The notes: generated by a model not told the origin, from the letters alone. Numbered from the stretch's first letter, positions 1 through 10,990 are shown. The stretch is DNA of 54,570 nt from Comamonadaceae bacterium (GCA_013823485.1 PNMF01000003.1:1-54570); one strand, 5' to 3'. A program made the numbers and translations.

Positions 1-1
1 C

Positions 2-1256
<1,255 letters not shown>

Positions 1257-1260
<4 letters not shown>

Positions 1261-2612
1261 ACGCCCCCGCACCGTTGCAGGCGCAGCCGCTGCGCCTGTC
1301 CACCACCCAGTCGGACTTCGAGGCCGCCTTCGCCAGGCGCCTGCACTGGTCGGCCGAGACCGACGGTGCCATCGAGCAGCGCGTGGCCGACATCCTGGCC
1401 GACGTCCGCCAGCGTGGCGATGCCGCCGTGCTGGACTACACCGCCCGGTTCGATGATCTGCAGGCCGACAGCCTGAAGGCGCTGGAGCTGACCCAGGTCG
1501 AGCTGCGTACCGCGTTCGAGAGCCTGCCGGCCGCCCAGCGCCAGGCCCTGGAAGCCGCCGCCCGCCGGGTGCGCAGCTACCACGAAGCCCAGAAGCGGGC
1601 CAGCGGCGAAAGCTGGACCTACCGCGACGAAGACGGCACCCTGCTCGGCCAGAAGGTCACGCCGCTGGACCGCGTCGGCATCTATGTGCCGGGCGGCAAG
1701 GCGGCCTACCCGTCGAGCGTGCTCATGAACGCCATCCCTGCCCATGTGGCCGGCGTGGCCGAGATCATCATGGTGGTGCCCACGCCGCGCGGCGAGCGCA
1801 ACCCGCTGGTGCTGGCCGCCGCGCATGTGGCCGGCGTCTCGCGTGCCTTCACCATCGGTGGCGCGCAGGCCGTGGCAGCACTGGCCTACGGCACCGCCAC
1901 CGTGCCCAAGGTCGACAAGATCACCGGCCCCGGCAACGCCTACGTGGCCAGCGCCAAGAAACATGTGTTCGGCACCGTGGGCATCGACATGATTGCCGGC
2001 CCCAGCGAGATCCTGGTGCTGGCCGACGGCACCACCCCCGCCGAGTGGGTGGCCATGGACCTGTTCAGCCAGGCCGAGCACGACGAGCTGGCCCAGAGCA
2101 TCCTGCTGTGCCCGGACGCCGCCTACATCGACGCGGTGCAGGCCGCCATCGACCGGCTGCTGCCGACCATGCCGCGCGCGTCCATCATCGCCCGCAGCCT
2201 GAACGACCGGGGTGCGCTCATCCACACCCGCAGCATGGACGAGGCCTGTGCCATCAGCAACCGCATTGCGCCGGAACACCTGGAGGTCTCCAGCCGCGAT
2301 CCGAACCGCTGGGAGCCGATGCTCAAGCACGCTGGCGCCATTTTCCTGGGGGCCTACACCAGCGAGAGCCTGGGCGACTACTGCGCCGGTCCGAACCATG
2401 TGCTGCCCACCAGCGGCACCGCCCGCTTCAGTTCGCCGCTGGGCGTCTACGACTTCCAGAAACGCAGCAGCCTGATCGAAGTGAGCGCGGCTGGCGCCCA
2501 GTCGCTGGGCCGCGTGGCCGCCGAGCTGGCCTACGGCGAAGGTCTGCAGGCCCATGCCCGCGCCGCCGAACTGCGGCTGGACCCGGTGCCGCCGATGCGG
2601 GGTGGCGCATGA
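1257..2612 (+). CDS. hisD: Histidinol dehydrogenase
   Basis: HisD is the zinc enzyme that oxidises histidinol to histidine in two NAD-dependent steps, the end of the pathway. The protein is 451 residues, slightly longer than the usual 430. It shows the family signatures [30 protein letters not shown] and [14 protein letters not shown]. The metal and catalytic region [10 protein letters not shown] and a late [15 protein letters not shown] segment are also present. The start is the ATG overlapping the hisG stop, and hisD overlaps hisC in the same way, which points to translational coupling. Confidence 0.97.
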
Positions 2613-3703
2613 GCGCGCGGCCCGATCCGCTGGGCATGATCCGGCAGGATGTGCAGTCCATGCACGCCTACGCGGTGCAGGACGCCGCCGGCATGGTCAA
2701 GCTCGACGCCATGGAGAACCCGTACCGCCTGCCGGCCCCGCTGCAGCAGGCCCTGGGCGAACGGCTGGGCGCCGTCGCCCTGAACCGTTACCCCGGCCCC
2801 CGGGTCGACGACCTCAAGGCCGCGCTGTCGGCCCACGTCGACCTGCCGCCGGGCTTCGGCCTGATGCTGGGCAATGGCTCGGACGAGCTCATCTCCCTGC
2901 TGGCCATGGCCTGCGACCGACCCGGCGCCAGCATCCTGGCGCCCGAGCCCGGCTTCGTGATGTACGCCATGAGCGCCCGCCTGCAGGGCCTGGCCTTTCA
3001 CGGCGTGCCCCTGACGGCCGATTTCCAGCTCGACGAGGCCGCCATGGTGGCGGCTCTGCGCCAGCACCGCCCGGCCATCACCTACCTGGCCTACCCCAAC
3101 AACCCCACCGCCAACCTGTGGGACGCCGGCACGGTCCGCCGGCTGATCGACGAAGCCGCACAGTTCGGTGGTCTGGTGGTCATGGACGAGGCCTACCAGC
3201 CGTTCTCCAGTTCGACCTGGCTGGACGCCATGCGCGCCGAGCCCGAGGCCCATGCCCACGTGCTGCTGATGCGCACCCTCTCGAAATTCGGCCTGGCCGG
3301 TGTGCGCATCGGCTACATGGTGGGGGCTGCCCGTCTGGTGGCTGAGGTCGACAAGCTGCGCCCGCCCTACAACATCAGCGTGCTCAACGCCGAATGCGCG
3401 CTGTTCGCGCTGGAACACCAGGCGGTGTTCGCCGAGCAGGCGGCCGAAATCCGCCGCGAACGCACCGCGCTGATCAGCGCGCTGGCCGCCCTGCCGGGCG
3501 TCGAGCCCTTCCCCAGCGAAGGCAACATGGTGCTGGTGCGTGTGCCCGACGCCCAGCGGGCCTTCGACGGTCTCAAGACCGGCGGTCTGCTGGTCAAGAA
3601 TGTTTCTAAAATGCACCCGTTGCTGGCCCGGTGCCTGCGGCTGACGGTGGGAACCCCCGCCGAGAACGCCCAGCTGCTGCGCGCCTTCCCCACCGTCCTA
3701 TGA
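2609..3703 (+). CDS. hisC: Histidinol-phosphate aminotransferase
   Basis: HisC is the PLP-dependent aminotransferase that converts imidazole-acetol phosphate and glutamate to histidinol phosphate. It is 364 residues, a normal length for a fold-type I aminotransferase. Visible motifs are LGNGSDELI (phosphate cup), [20 protein letters not shown] and [15 protein letters not shown], the last with the Lys that binds PLP. The start is set at the ATG overlapping the hisD stop. The frame stays open far upstream, but that upstream part is only a high-GC shadow of hisD. The stop overlaps the hisB start. Confidence 0.96.
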   Translation: MSARPDPLGMIRQDVQSMHAYAVQDAAGMVKLDAMENPYRLPAPLQQALGERLGAVALNRYPGPRVDDLKAALSAHVDLPPGFGLMLGNGSDELISLLAMACDRPGASILAPEPGFVMYAMSARLQGLAFHGVPLTADFQLDEAAMVAALRQHRPAITYLAYPNNPTANLWDAGTVRRLIDEAAQFGGLVVMDEAYQPFSSSTWLDAMRAEPEAHAHVLLMRTLSKFGLAGVRIGYMVGAARLVAEVDKLRPPYNISVLNAECALFALEHQAVFAEQAAEIRRERTALISALAALPGVEPFPSEGNMVLVRVPDAQRAFDGLKTGGLLVKNVSKMHPLLARCLRLTVGTPAENAQLLRAFPTVL

Positions 3704-4329
3704 CCTCCACGCCCCCTGCCTTCCCCGCACCGCGTCCCGGTGACCGCACCGCCGATGTGCAGCGCAATACCAGCGAGACGCAGATCGGTGTGCGCATCAA
3801 CCTCGACGGCACCGGCGTGTCGGTGCTGTCCACCGGCATCGGCTTCTTCGACCACATGCTCGACCAGATCGCCCGTCACGGGCTGATCGATCTGCAGATC
3901 CAGGCCGTGGGCGACCTGCACATCGACGGTCATCACACGGTCGAAGACGTGGGCATCACCCTCGGGCAGGCGTTTGCCAAGGCGGTGGGCGACAAGAAAG
4001 GCATCCGCCGTTATGGCCACGCCTATGTGCCGCTGGACGAAGCCCTGTCGCGCGTCGTCATCGACTTTTCCGGGCGCCCGGGTCTGCACATGCGGGTGCC
4101 GTTCAAGAGCGGAATGGTCGGCGCCTTCGACACCCAGCTGGCCTACGAGTTTTTCCAGGGTTTCGTCAACCACGCCGGCGTGACCCTGCACATCGACAAC
4201 CTGCACGGCGAAAACGCCCACCACCAGGCCGAAACCGTGTTCAAGGCTTTCGCCCGCGCGGTGCGCATGGCCATCGAGCGCGACCCGCGCATGGGTGACG
4301 TGATTCCCTCCACCAAGGGCTCGCTCTGA
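3700..4329 (+). CDS. hisB: Imidazoleglycerol-phosphate dehydratase (monofunctional)
   Basis: HisB dehydrates imidazoleglycerol phosphate to imidazole-acetol phosphate with a dinuclear Mn centre. The 209-residue protein holds only the IGPD domain; the N-terminal histidinol-phosphate phosphatase domain of the enterobacterial enzyme is missing. Metal-binding His clusters are visible: [26 protein letters not shown], and a late [10 protein letters not shown]. About 15 variable residues precede the conserved [10 protein letters not shown]. It overlaps hisC by ATGA. The phosphatase step must therefore be done by a separate enzyme not seen here. Confidence 0.97.
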   Translation: MTSTPPAFPAPRPGDRTADVQRNTSETQIGVRINLDGTGVSVLSTGIGFFDHMLDQIARHGLIDLQIQAVGDLHIDGHHTVEDVGITLGQAFAKAVGDKKGIRRYGHAYVPLDEALSRVVIDFSGRPGLHMRVPFKSGMVGAFDTQLAYEFFQGFVNHAGVTLHIDNLHGENAHHQAETVFKAFARAVRMAIERDPRMGDVIPSTKGSL

Positions 4330-4342
4330 GCACACCGGCGCG

Positions 4343-5005
4343 ATGAAATCCCAGACAGTGGCCGTGGTCGACTACGGCAGCGGCAACCTGCGCTCGGTTT
4401 CGCAGGCGGTCATCCATGCGGCCCGGGACAGCGGTGTGGAGGTGGTCGTCACCTCCGACCCGGCTGCCGTCATGGCGGCCAGCAGGGTGGTGCTGCCCGG
4501 TCAGGGCCACATGGCCGACTGCATGCGCGAACTGGCCGGCTCGGGCCTGCTGGACGCGGTGCTGCACGCCGCAGCGAACAAGCCGCTGTTCGGGGTCTGT
4601 GTGGGCATGCAGATGCTGCTGGACCGCAGCGAGGAAGGCCCCACCGATGGTCTGGGCCTGATCCCGGGGGACGTGGTGCGTTTTCAGCTGGAAGGTCGCC
4701 TGCAGCCCGACGGCAGCCGCTTCAAGGTGCCGCAGATGGGCTGGAACCAGGTGTTCCACGCCCTGCCGGGCCGTGATGCGCATCCGTTGTGGCAGGGCAT
4801 CCCCGACGGGGCCCACTTCTATTTCGTCCACAGCTTCCATGCCCGGGCGACCGACGCCGCCCATGTGGCCGGCGAGACCGACTACGGTGGCCGATTTGCA
4901 TCCGCCATCGCACGGGATAACATTTTCGCCACCCAGTTCCACCCGGAAAAAAGCGCGGCCCAAGGTCTGGCGCTCTACCGCAACTTCCTCACCTGGCAAC
5001 CCTGA
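4343..5005 (+). CDS. hisH: Imidazole glycerol phosphate synthase, glutaminase subunit
   Basis: HisH is the class I glutamine amidotransferase subunit of IGP synthase; it releases ammonia and channels it to HisF. At 220 residues it has the usual length. The nucleophile is Cys86 in [12 protein letters not shown], and His200 and Glu202 of TQFHPEKS complete the triad. The N-terminal [12 protein letters not shown] and [11 protein letters not shown] segments match the family. It lies 13 bases after hisB and 21 bases before hisA, so it belongs to the same operon. Confidence 0.97.
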   Translation: MKSQTVAVVDYGSGNLRSVSQAVIHAARDSGVEVVVTSDPAAVMAASRVVLPGQGHMADCMRELAGSGLLDAVLHAAANKPLFGVCVGMQMLLDRSEEGPTDGLGLIPGDVVRFQLEGRLQPDGSRFKVPQMGWNQVFHALPGRDAHPLWQGIPDGAHFYFVHSFHARATDAAHVAGETDYGGRFASAIARDNIFATQFHPEKSAAQGLALYRNFLTWQP

Positions 5006-5026
5006 GCGCCCACGCGCCTGCCCATC

Positions 5027-5767
5027 ATGCTGCTGATTCCTGCCATTGATCTGAAAGACGGCCAGTGTGTTCGCCTCAAACAGGGCGACATGGACCAATC
5101 GACGGTGTTCGGCGAAGACCCGGCAGCCATGGCCCGGAGCTGGGTCAACCGGGGCGCCCGCCGGGTGCACCTGGTGGACCTCAACGGCGCCTTTGCCGGC
5201 AAGCCGAAGAACGAGCAGGCCATCCGCGCCATCCTCAAGGAGATCGGCTCCGAGGTGGACGTGCAGCTGGGCGGCGGCATCCGCGACCTCGACACCGTCG
5301 AGCGCTACCTGGATGCCGGCCTGCGCTACGTGATCATCGGCACCGCCGCGGTCAAGAACCCGGGCTTCCTGCAGGACGCCTGCACCGCGTTCGGCGGCCA
5401 CATCATCGTGGGCCTGGACGCCCGGGACGGCAAGGTGGCCACCGACGGCTGGAGCAAGCTCACCGGCCATGAGGTGACCGATCTGGCCAGGAAGTTCGAG
5501 GACTACGGCGTCGAGTCGATCATCTACACCGACATCGGCCGCGACGGCATGCTCAGCGGCATCAACATCGAGGCCACCGTCAAGCTGGCCCAGTCCCTCA
5601 CCATCCCGATCATCGCGTCCGGCGGCCTGTCCAACATCGACGACATCCACAAGCTCTGTGCGGTGGAGGACGAAGGCATCGAGGGCGTCATCTGCGGCCG
5701 CTCCATCTACAGCGGCGATCTGGACTTCGAGGCCGCCCAGAAGCTGGCCGACGAGCTCAACGGATGA
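5027..5767 (+). CDS. hisA: ProFAR isomerase (phosphoribosylformimino-5-aminoimidazole carboxamide ribotide isomerase)
   Basis: HisA catalyses the Amadori rearrangement of ProFAR to PRFAR. It is a 246-residue TIM barrel made of two half-barrel repeats. The first catalytic Asp is D8 in IPAIDLKDG and the second lies in [12 protein letters not shown]. Phosphate-binding glycines appear in QLGGGIRD and IASGGLSN. It lies between hisH and hisF, 3 bases from the latter, and resembles HisF in sequence because the two share an ancestor. Confidence 0.97.
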   Translation: MLLIPAIDLKDGQCVRLKQGDMDQSTVFGEDPAAMARSWVNRGARRVHLVDLNGAFAGKPKNEQAIRAILKEIGSEVDVQLGGGIRDLDTVERYLDAGLRYVIIGTAAVKNPGFLQDACTAFGGHIIVGLDARDGKVATDGWSKLTGHEVTDLARKFEDYGVESIIYTDIGRDGMLSGINIEATVKLAQSLTIPIIASGGLSNIDDIHKLCAVEDEGIEGVICGRSIYSGDLDFEAAQKLADELNG

Positions 5768-5770
5768 CCG

Positions 5771-6550
5771 ATGCTCGCTAAACGCATCATTCCCTGCCTG
5801 GACGTCACCGGCGGCCGGGTGGTCAAGGGCGTCAACTTCGTCGAACTGCGCGACGCGGGCGACCCGGTGGAGATCGCTGCCCGGTACAACGAGCAGGGCG
5901 CCGACGAGCTCACCTTTCTCGACATCACCGCCACCTCCGACGGCCGCGACCTGATCCTGCCCATCATCGAGGCGGTCGCGTCCCAGGTGTTCATTCCGCT
6001 CACCGTGGGTGGCGGCGTGCGCACCGTGGAAGACGTGCGCCGGTTGCTCAATGCCGGTGCCGACAAGACCAGCTTCAATTCAGCGGCCATCGCCAACCCG
6101 CCGGTCATCCGCGAGGCGGCCGACAAGTACGGCTCGCAGTGCATCGTGGTCGCCATCGACGCCAAACGCCGCCAGGGCGACGACCTGCTTGCCCGCGGCG
6201 AGGGCTGGGACGTCTACAGCCATGGCGGGCGCAGGAACACCGGTCTGGACGCCGTGGCCTGGGCCCGGCAGATGGCCGAGTTCGGGGCTGGCGAGATCCT
6301 GCTCACCAGCATGGACCGGGACGGCACCAAGTCCGGCTTCGATTTGGCCCTGACCCGCGCGGTGGCCGACGCGGTCCCGGTGCCGGTGATCGCGTCCGGT
6401 GGCGTCGGCCACCTCGATCACCTGGCCGACGGTGTGCAGCAGGGCGGGGCCGATGCCGTGCTGGCCGCCAGCATCTTTCATTACGGCGAATACACCGTGG
6501 CACAGGCCAAGGCGCGCATGGCCGAGCGCGGCATTCCGGTGAGGCTCTGA
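5771..6550 (+). CDS. hisF: Imidazole glycerol phosphate synthase, cyclase subunit
   Basis: HisF is the cyclase subunit of IGP synthase. It uses ammonia from HisH to turn PRFAR into imidazoleglycerol phosphate and AICAR. The 259-residue TIM barrel starts [12 protein letters not shown] with catalytic Asp11. The opposite-half DRDG loop ([10 protein letters not shown]) and the phosphate grips TVGGGVRTV and ASGGVGHLD are present. Its TGA overlaps the hisI ATG by one base. Confidence 0.97.
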   Translation: MLAKRIIPCLDVTGGRVVKGVNFVELRDAGDPVEIAARYNEQGADELTFLDITATSDGRDLILPIIEAVASQVFIPLTVGGGVRTVEDVRRLLNAGADKTSFNSAAIANPPVIREAADKYGSQCIVVAIDAKRRQGDDLLARGEGWDVYSHGGRRNTGLDAVAWARQMAEFGAGEILLTSMDRDGTKSGFDLALTRAVADAVPVPVIASGGVGHLDHLADGVQQGGADAVLAASIFHYGEYTVAQAKARMAERGIPVRL

Positions 6551-6939
6551 TGGACTGGCTCGACGCCGTGAAATGGGACGATCAGGGCCTGGTGCCGGTG
6601 ATCGCGCAGGAAGCCGCCACCGGCGACGTGCTCATGTTCGCCTGGATGAACCGCGAGGCCCTGGCGAAAACCGCCGAGCTGGGCCGTGCCGTGTACTTCA
6701 GCCGCTCGCGCGGCAAGCTGTGGTTCAAGGGCGAGGAGTCCGGCCATGTGCAGACGGTGCACGACATCCGTCTGGACTGCGACAACGACGTGGTCCTGCT
6801 CAAGGTGACGCAGCTCGGGCACGAGCCCGGCATTGCCTGCCACACCGGCCGGCACAGCTGCTTCTTCCAGCGCTACGAGGCGGGTGCCTGGCACACCGCC
6901 GAACCGGTCCTGAAGGACCCGTCCTCCATCTACAAGTGA
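6550..6939 (+). CDS. hisI: Phosphoribosyl-AMP cyclohydrolase
   Basis: HisI opens the adenine ring of phosphoribosyl-AMP, step 3 of the pathway. The protein is 129 residues and is not fused to HisE. Motifs are [26 protein letters not shown] and the zinc/magnesium-binding segments DCDNDVVLL and [10 protein letters not shown]. The start is the ATG overlapping the hisF stop. The open frame extends upstream inside hisF, but that part has no family similarity. Confidence 0.96.
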   Translation: MDWLDAVKWDDQGLVPVIAQEAATGDVLMFAWMNREALAKTAELGRAVYFSRSRGKLWFKGEESGHVQTVHDIRLDCDNDVVLLKVTQLGHEPGIACHTGRHSCFFQRYEAGAWHTAEPVLKDPSSIYK

Positions 6940-6943
6940 CCTC

Positions 6944-7309
6944 ATGGCCCTGACCGACGACCTGGAGCGGCTGGCTGCCGTCATCGAATCCCGCAAGCCG
7001 GCCAACGGCGGCGACCCGGACAAGAGCTATGTGGCCCGGCTGCTCCACAAGGGGCCCGATGCCTTCCTGAAGAAGGTGGGCGAGGAAGCGACCGAGCTGG
7101 TCATGGCCGCCAAGGACCTCGACCACGGCGGCGACCGCAGCAAGCTGGTCAACGAAACCGCCGACCTGTGGTTCCACTGCATGATCGCGCTGGCCCACCA
7201 CGGGCTGGGCCCGGCCGATGTGGTGGCCGAGCTGGTGCGCCGCGAAGGCCTGAGCGGCCTGGAAGAAAAGGCCCTGCGCAAGGCGCAGGCCCGTGAAGCC
7301 GGCGAGTGA
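6944..7309 (+). CDS. hisE: Phosphoribosyl-ATP pyrophosphatase
   Basis: HisE removes pyrophosphate from phosphoribosyl-ATP, step 2 of the pathway. At 121 residues it is a stand-alone all-alpha MazG-like enzyme. The Mg-binding acidic helix appears as [15 protein letters not shown] and the second as [14 protein letters not shown]. It lies 4 bases after hisI and is the last histidine gene of the operon. A 25-base gap with a GGAG-like site then leads to a membrane protein gene. Confidence 0.96.
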   Translation: MALTDDLERLAAVIESRKPANGGDPDKSYVARLLHKGPDAFLKKVGEEATELVMAAKDLDHGGDRSKLVNETADLWFHCMIALAHHGLGPADVVAELVRREGLSGLEEKALRKAQAREAGE

Positions 7310-7334
7310 CCGTCCGCCCCACCCGGAGCCGCCC

Positions 7335-7727
7335 ATGAACGAACACGACACCGCCCCGTCCACCACCGACAACGAACGGGCGCAGTCGCTCAAGTCGGTC
7401 GGCTGGCTGAGCTACCTGCTGCACCTGATCGTCGCCGTGGGCGCCGTCATCCCCGGCACCCAGCCCGGCGTGGCGCTGCTGATCGTCGCCCTCATCATCG
7501 ATCTGGTGAAGCGGGACGACGCCCAGGGCACCTGGCAGGCCAGCCATTTCAGCTGGCGCATCCGCACCGTCATCTGGGCAGCGGTGCTGTACCTGCTCAC
7601 CGCGCCGCTATGGCTGGCCTTCCTGATCCCGGGCATGCTGGCCTGGGCAGCCATCTCCGTCTGGTTTCTCTACCGCATCATCAAGGGCATGGTGGCCATG
7701 AACGCCAGCCAGCCCCTTCCGACATGA
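7335..7727 (+). CDS. Small DUF4870-like membrane protein
   Basis: This is a 130-residue integral membrane protein of unknown function. About 20 polar residues are followed by three hydrophobic segments near residues 25-55, 75-95 and 95-118, with a short charged loop (DLVKRDDAQGTW) between the first and second. The layout resembles the DUF4870 / Tic20-like family often found at the end of the his operon in Burkholderiales. I set the start at ATG 7335 because a CGGAG site lies about 8 bases upstream; the earlier in-frame ATG at 7293 falls inside hisE. The stop overlaps the HIT gene start (ATGA). Confidence 0.75.
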   Translation: MNEHDTAPSTTDNERAQSLKSVGWLSYLLHLIVAVGAVIPGTQPGVALLIVALIIDLVKRDDAQGTWQASHFSWRIRTVIWAAVLYLLTAPLWLAFLIPGMLAWAAISVWFLYRIIKGMVAMNASQPLPT

Positions 7728-8086
7728 GCACCCACGACCCGAACTGCATCTTCTGCAAGATCGTTGCCGGCCAGATCCCCAGCCGCAAGGTCTACGAGGA
7801 CGAGGACATTCTGGCCTTTCACGACATCCAGCCCTGGGCGCCGGTACACTTCCTGCTCGTTCCCAAGCGGCATATCGCGTCCATGGCCCAGGTCGGGCCC
7901 GACGATGCTGCCCTGATGGGCCGAATGATGACGTTGATCCCGCGACTGGCGGCCGAACAGGGTTGCAACCCGTACCCTGACGGCGGCTTTCGCATCGTGT
8001 GCAACACCGGTGCGGAAGGCGGGCAGGAGGTGCACCACCTCCACATTCATGTCATGGGCGGTCCGCGCCCCTGGTCGCGAGGCTGA
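7724..8086 (+). CDS. HIT-family (HinT-like) nucleotide-binding protein
   Basis: This is a 120-residue histidine-triad protein of the HinT branch, which typically hydrolyses purine nucleoside phosphoramidates. The N-terminal CIFCKIVAGQIPS is typical of HinT, and the active site is the triad H105-x-H107-x-H109 in HHLHIHVMGG. The start is the ATG overlapping the upstream stop; the frame continues upstream inside the membrane protein gene and is not used. It sits between the his operon and tatABC, a conserved position in this group. The physiological substrate cannot be told from sequence. Confidence 0.93.
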   Translation: MSTHDPNCIFCKIVAGQIPSRKVYEDEDILAFHDIQPWAPVHFLLVPKRHIASMAQVGPDDAALMGRMMTLIPRLAAEQGCNPYPDGGFRIVCNTGAEGGQEVHHLHIHVMGGPRPWSRG

Positions 8087-8161
8087 CGCGAGCGGGGCCT
8101 GCAGTCTCCACGCCAGCCGGGCCAAGCCCCTGGTGTCATCAGTTCCAACCCACCCCGGGCG

Positions 8162-8167
8162 TAGAAT
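8162..8167 (+). promoter_or_regulatory. Possible -10 element before tatA
   Basis: TAGAAT (5 of 6 to TATAAT) lies 47 bases upstream of the tatA start, in the 128-base gap after the HIT gene. No good -35 hexamer is found at 16-18 bases upstream. It would give tatABC its own transcript in addition to read-through from the his operon. Confidence 0.35.
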
Positions 8168-8214
8168 CCGGCGCCATGCGCGCTGCGCCCTGAATTCATC
8201 ATCTGGAGATTTCC

Positions 8215-8448
8215 ATGGGTACCTTTTCCGTCTGGCACTGGCTGATCGTTCTGGCCATCGTGGTTCTGGTGTTCGGCACCAAAAAGCTCAAGAACCTGGG
8301 CTCCGACCTGGGCGGCGCCGTCAAGGGTTTCAAGGACGGCATGAAAGAGGGCGGTCAGTCTGCCGAGGCAGCCCCTGCCCAGCAGGTGACCCAGAACACC
8401 GGCGCCGAGAAGGCCACCATCGACGTCGAAGCCAAGCAGAAAAGCTGA
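8215..8448 (+). CDS. tatA: Sec-independent protein translocase subunit TatA
   Basis: TatA oligomerises to form the pathway through which folded twin-arginine proteins cross the inner membrane. The protein is 77 residues with one N-terminal transmembrane helix ([19 protein letters not shown]), a hinge and an amphipathic helix ([18 protein letters not shown]), then a polar tail. A CTGGAG site precedes the ATG. It is followed after 84 bases by tatB; that gap holds a nested stem-loop described separately. Confidence 0.96.
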   Translation: MGTFSVWHWLIVLAIVVLVFGTKKLKNLGSDLGGAVKGFKDGMKEGGQSAEAAPAQQVTQNTGAEKATIDVEAKQKS

Positions 8449-8457
8449 TGGCCCGCC

Positions 8458-8504
8458 CACGCCGGCATGCCAGACCCGTCCGGGTCGCGTGTGCCGCCGG
8501 CGTG
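8458..8504 (+). other. Nested stem-loop between tatA and tatB
   Basis: An outer pair of perfect 9-base arms, CACGCCGGC (8458-8466) and GCCGGCGTG (8496-8504), encloses an inner hairpin GACCCG-TC-CGGGTC (8473-8486). No T-run follows, so it does not look like an intrinsic terminator. It fills most of the tatA-tatB gap and could affect RNA processing or stability. The role is inferred. Confidence 0.6.
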
Positions 8505-8532
8505 ACCGTTCTGCTCTTCCGACTGCCGACAC

Positions 8533-9024
8533 ATGATTGATCTGGGCATCTCCAAGCTCGCCCTCATCGGGGCGGTGGCGCTGATCGTGATCGGCCCTGA
8601 AAAATTGCCGCGCGTGGCACGCACCGTCGGCACGTTGTTGGGCAAGGCCCAGCGGTACGTGGCCGACGTCAAGGCAGAGGTCAACCGGTCCATGGAGCTC
8701 GAAGAGCTTCGCAAGATGAAGGACTCGGTCGAGAACGCTGCACGCGACGTTCAGGGTTCGGTCAATGCCACCACCCAGGATTTCGAGAGATCCTGGTCGG
8801 AGGCAACGGCCGGACTCGACATGAACGAGCCGCTGTCCGAGCCCGGTTCGTCGATCCACGACCCGTCGTACCCGACCTACCGGCACCCCCGCAAGAACTG
8901 GCGGGTCAAGCAGAAGGCCATGCCGCAATGGTTCAAGGCCCGTGCCGGCGTGCGTACCCGCACCCAGTCCGGCGCAGCCCGCGTGGCCCGGTTCCGGCCC
9001 CGTTCCACCTCCGCCCCACGCTGA
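8533..9024 (+). CDS. tatB: Sec-independent protein translocase subunit TatB
   Basis: TatB binds twin-arginine signal peptides together with TatC. The 163-residue protein starts [20 protein letters not shown], a single transmembrane helix followed by the [11 protein letters not shown] hinge typical of TatB rather than TatA. A charged amphipathic helix and a long polar tail rich in Arg and Lys follow. Its TGA overlaps the ATG of tatC (TGATG), indicating coupled translation of the receptor subunits. Confidence 0.95.
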   Translation: MIDLGISKLALIGAVALIVIGPEKLPRVARTVGTLLGKAQRYVADVKAEVNRSMELEELRKMKDSVENAARDVQGSVNATTQDFERSWSEATAGLDMNEPLSEPGSSIHDPSYPTYRHPRKNWRVKQKAMPQWFKARAGVRTRTQSGAARVARFRPRSTSAPR

Positions 9025-9800
9025 TGTCCGATTCCCCGAATTCCACCGACGAACTCGCCGGGACCGAACAGCCTTTCGTCCAGCACCTGGTCGAACTGCG
9101 CGACCGCCTGCTGTATGGCGTGATCGGGCTGGCCCTGTGCATGGTGGCCCTGGCCATCTGGCCCGGCCCCGGCGGCCTGATCGACCTGATCGCCGTGCCG
9201 ATCAAGGCCCACATGCCCCCCGATGCCAAGCTGATTGCGGTCGGCGTGTTCTCGCCGTTCTTCGTGCCCCTGAAGGTGCTGGCCATGGCCGCCTTCCTGA
9301 TCTCGTTGCCCTGGTGGATGTACCAGGCGTGGGCCTTCGTGGCCCCCGGGCTTTACAGCCACGAGAAGCGCTTTGCCATTCCACTGATCGTGCTGGGCAG
9401 TCTGCTGGCCTATGTCGGCATCGCCTTCGTCCAGTTCTTCGTTCTGGACAAGATGTTCGGGTTCATCCAGCAGTTCACGCCGGCCAGCGTGGCGGCCACC
9501 CCCGACATTGCCTCTTATGTGGAGGCGATCCTGTCGCTCTACCTGGCCTTCGGCCTGGCTTTCCAGGTGCCGATCGTGGTGATCCTGCTGGTCAAGCTTG
9601 GCATGGTGTCGATCCAGAAGTTGAAGGACTTCCGGGGCTACTTCATCGTCATCGCGTTCATCATTGCCGCCGTCGTCACACCGCCCGACGTCATCTCCCA
9701 GCTGGCGCTGGCCGTGCCCATGTGCATCCTGTATGAGCTGGGTATCTGGGGCGCGCGCTGGTTCGTCAAGCCGAAACCGGAATCGGCGGAAGACGACTGA
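9024..9800 (+). CDS. tatC: Sec-independent protein translocase subunit TatC
   Basis: TatC is the polytopic core of the Tat receptor. The 258-residue protein has six predicted membrane helices. The conserved N-terminal cytoplasmic patch is FVQHLVELRDRLLYGVIGL, and the later FRGYFIVIAFIIAAVVTPPDV segment is also family-typical. The start overlaps the tatB stop; the frame is open further upstream but that lies inside tatB. Its stop codon directly abuts the stop of the convergent protease gene, forming TGATCA with no room for a terminator. Confidence 0.96.
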   Translation: MSDSPNSTDELAGTEQPFVQHLVELRDRLLYGVIGLALCMVALAIWPGPGGLIDLIAVPIKAHMPPDAKLIAVGVFSPFFVPLKVLAMAAFLISLPWWMYQAWAFVAPGLYSHEKRFAIPLIVLGSLLAYVGIAFVQFFVLDKMFGFIQQFTPASVAATPDIASYVEAILSLYLAFGLAFQVPIVVILLVKLGMVSIQKLKDFRGYFIVIAFIIAAVVTPPDVISQLALAVPMCILYELGIWGARWFVKPKPESAEDD

Positions 9801-10952
9801 TCAGCGCGGCACCGGGTTGCGCGGCACGTTGCGCTGACCGGGAACCACCTCGATCTGGAGCACGTTTTCGCGCCGTTGCACATCGACCGTGGCCTTTTTC
9901 CCGGGTGGCAAGGAAGCCACGGCAGACAGCAGGTCCGGTACGGTCCGGACCTGGCGGCCGGCCACGGCGGTCACCACATCGCCGGGCCGCATGCCGGCCT
10001 GGGCCGCCGGCCCGTTCTGCAGCACGCCGGTGATGATCACGCCCTGACCCGAGCGCACGCCGAAGCTCTCGGCCAGCTCCGGGCTCAGCTCCTGCGGCTC
10101 CACGCCGATCCAGCCCCGAGTGACCTTGCCGTCTTTCACGATCGCTTCCATGACGGTGCGTGCGGTCGAGGTCGGGATGGCAAAACCGATGCCCATGGAG
10201 CCACCCGAACGCGAATAGATCGCGGTGTTGATGCCCATCAGGTGCCCGCTGGTGTCCACCAGCGCGCCACCGGAATTGCCCGGGTTGATCGCGGCGTCCG
10301 TCTGGATGAAGTTCTCGAAGGTGTTGATGCCGAGCTGGGTGCGGCCCAGCGCGCTGACGATGCCGCTGGTCACGGTCTGACCCACGCCGAAGGGGTTGCC
10401 GATGGCCAGCACCTGATCCCCGATCTGCAGCTCGTCCGACTGGCCCAGCGTGATCACCGGCAGGTCGGTCAGACCGATCTTGAGGATGGCCAGGTCGGTC
10501 TCGGGATCGGTGCCGATCACCTGCGCAATGGTCTGCCGACCGTCATTCAGGATGACCTGGATCTCGTCGGCTTCCTCGATCACGTGGTTGTTGGTCAGGA
10601 TGTAGCCGGCCGGACTGACGATGACCCCCGACCCCAGGCCCGACTGGGGCTGCGAGGGCGCCTGGTCACCGAAGAAGAACCGGAACCACGGGTCGTTGGC
10701 GTGCGGGTTGTCGGTGGGCGCCTTGCTGGTGTTGATGCTGACCACGGCCGGGGAAGCCAGCTTGGCCGCCTCGCGGAAGCTGCCGGTGCCGCCCCCGGTG
10801 CTGGCGCCCGCCGGGGCCTCGAACACCGGTATGACCGACAGTCCGCGCTGGCTGGACCGGCCGAGCCACTGGGGTTGCAGGGTGGCCACAACAAACAGAA
10901 TGCCCACCAGCACGGTGACGGTTTGCGCAAACAGGAGCCAGAGTCGTTTCAT
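9801..10952 (-). CDS. Membrane-anchored trypsin-like serine protease with one PDZ domain (DegS/DegQ family)
   Basis: This is a 383-residue HtrA-family protease. Residues 6-25 form an N-terminal hydrophobic anchor without a clear cleavage site, placing the rest in the periplasm. The catalytic triad is His123 (TNNHVI), Asp153 (ETDLA) and Ser227 (NPGNSGGA). A single PDZ domain follows from about residue 285 to 375. One PDZ plus a membrane anchor is the DegS layout, though Burkholderiales annotations often call it DegQ. The start at 10952 has GGGAG about 10 bases upstream. It is divergent from the NIF3 gene with only 60 bases between. Confidence 0.92.
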   Translation of the reverse strand: MKRLWLLFAQTVTVLVGILFVVATLQPQWLGRSSQRGLSVIPVFEAPAGASTGGGTGSFREAAKLASPAVVSINTSKAPTDNPHANDPWFRFFFGDQAPSQPQSGLGSGVIVSPAGYILTNNHVIEEADEIQVILNDGRQTIAQVIGTDPETDLAILKIGLTDLPVITLGQSDELQIGDQVLAIGNPFGVGQTVTSGIVSALGRTQLGINTFENFIQTDAAINPGNSGGALVDTSGHLMGINTAIYSRSGGSMGIGFAIPTSTARTVMEAIVKDGKVTRGWIGVEPQELSPELAESFGVRSGQGVIITGVLQNGPAAQAGMRPGDVVTAVAGRQVRTVPDLLSAVASLPPGKKATVDVQRRENVLQIEVVPGQRNVPRNPVPR

Positions 10953-10971
10953 GCCGGTATTCTCCCGTATC

Positions 10972-10990
10972 CGCCGGTACCGGACCGGCG
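10972..10990. promoter_or_regulatory. Inverted repeat in the protease / NIF3 divergent gap
   Basis: CGCCGGT and ACCGGCG flank the 5-base spacer ACCGG, a perfect 7-base inverted repeat in the middle of the 60-base divergent intergenic region. It is a candidate operator; chance occurrence in GC-rich DNA is possible. Confidence 0.35.

Noticed and set aside
2045-2608. Upstream extension of the hisC frame inside hisD
   Set aside because: Homology to aminotransferases starts only after the ATG overlapping the hisD stop.
7293-7334. Earlier start for the DUF4870-like gene at 7293
   Set aside because: It lies within hisE and lacks a ribosome-binding site, while ATG 7335 has a GGAG site at a good distance.
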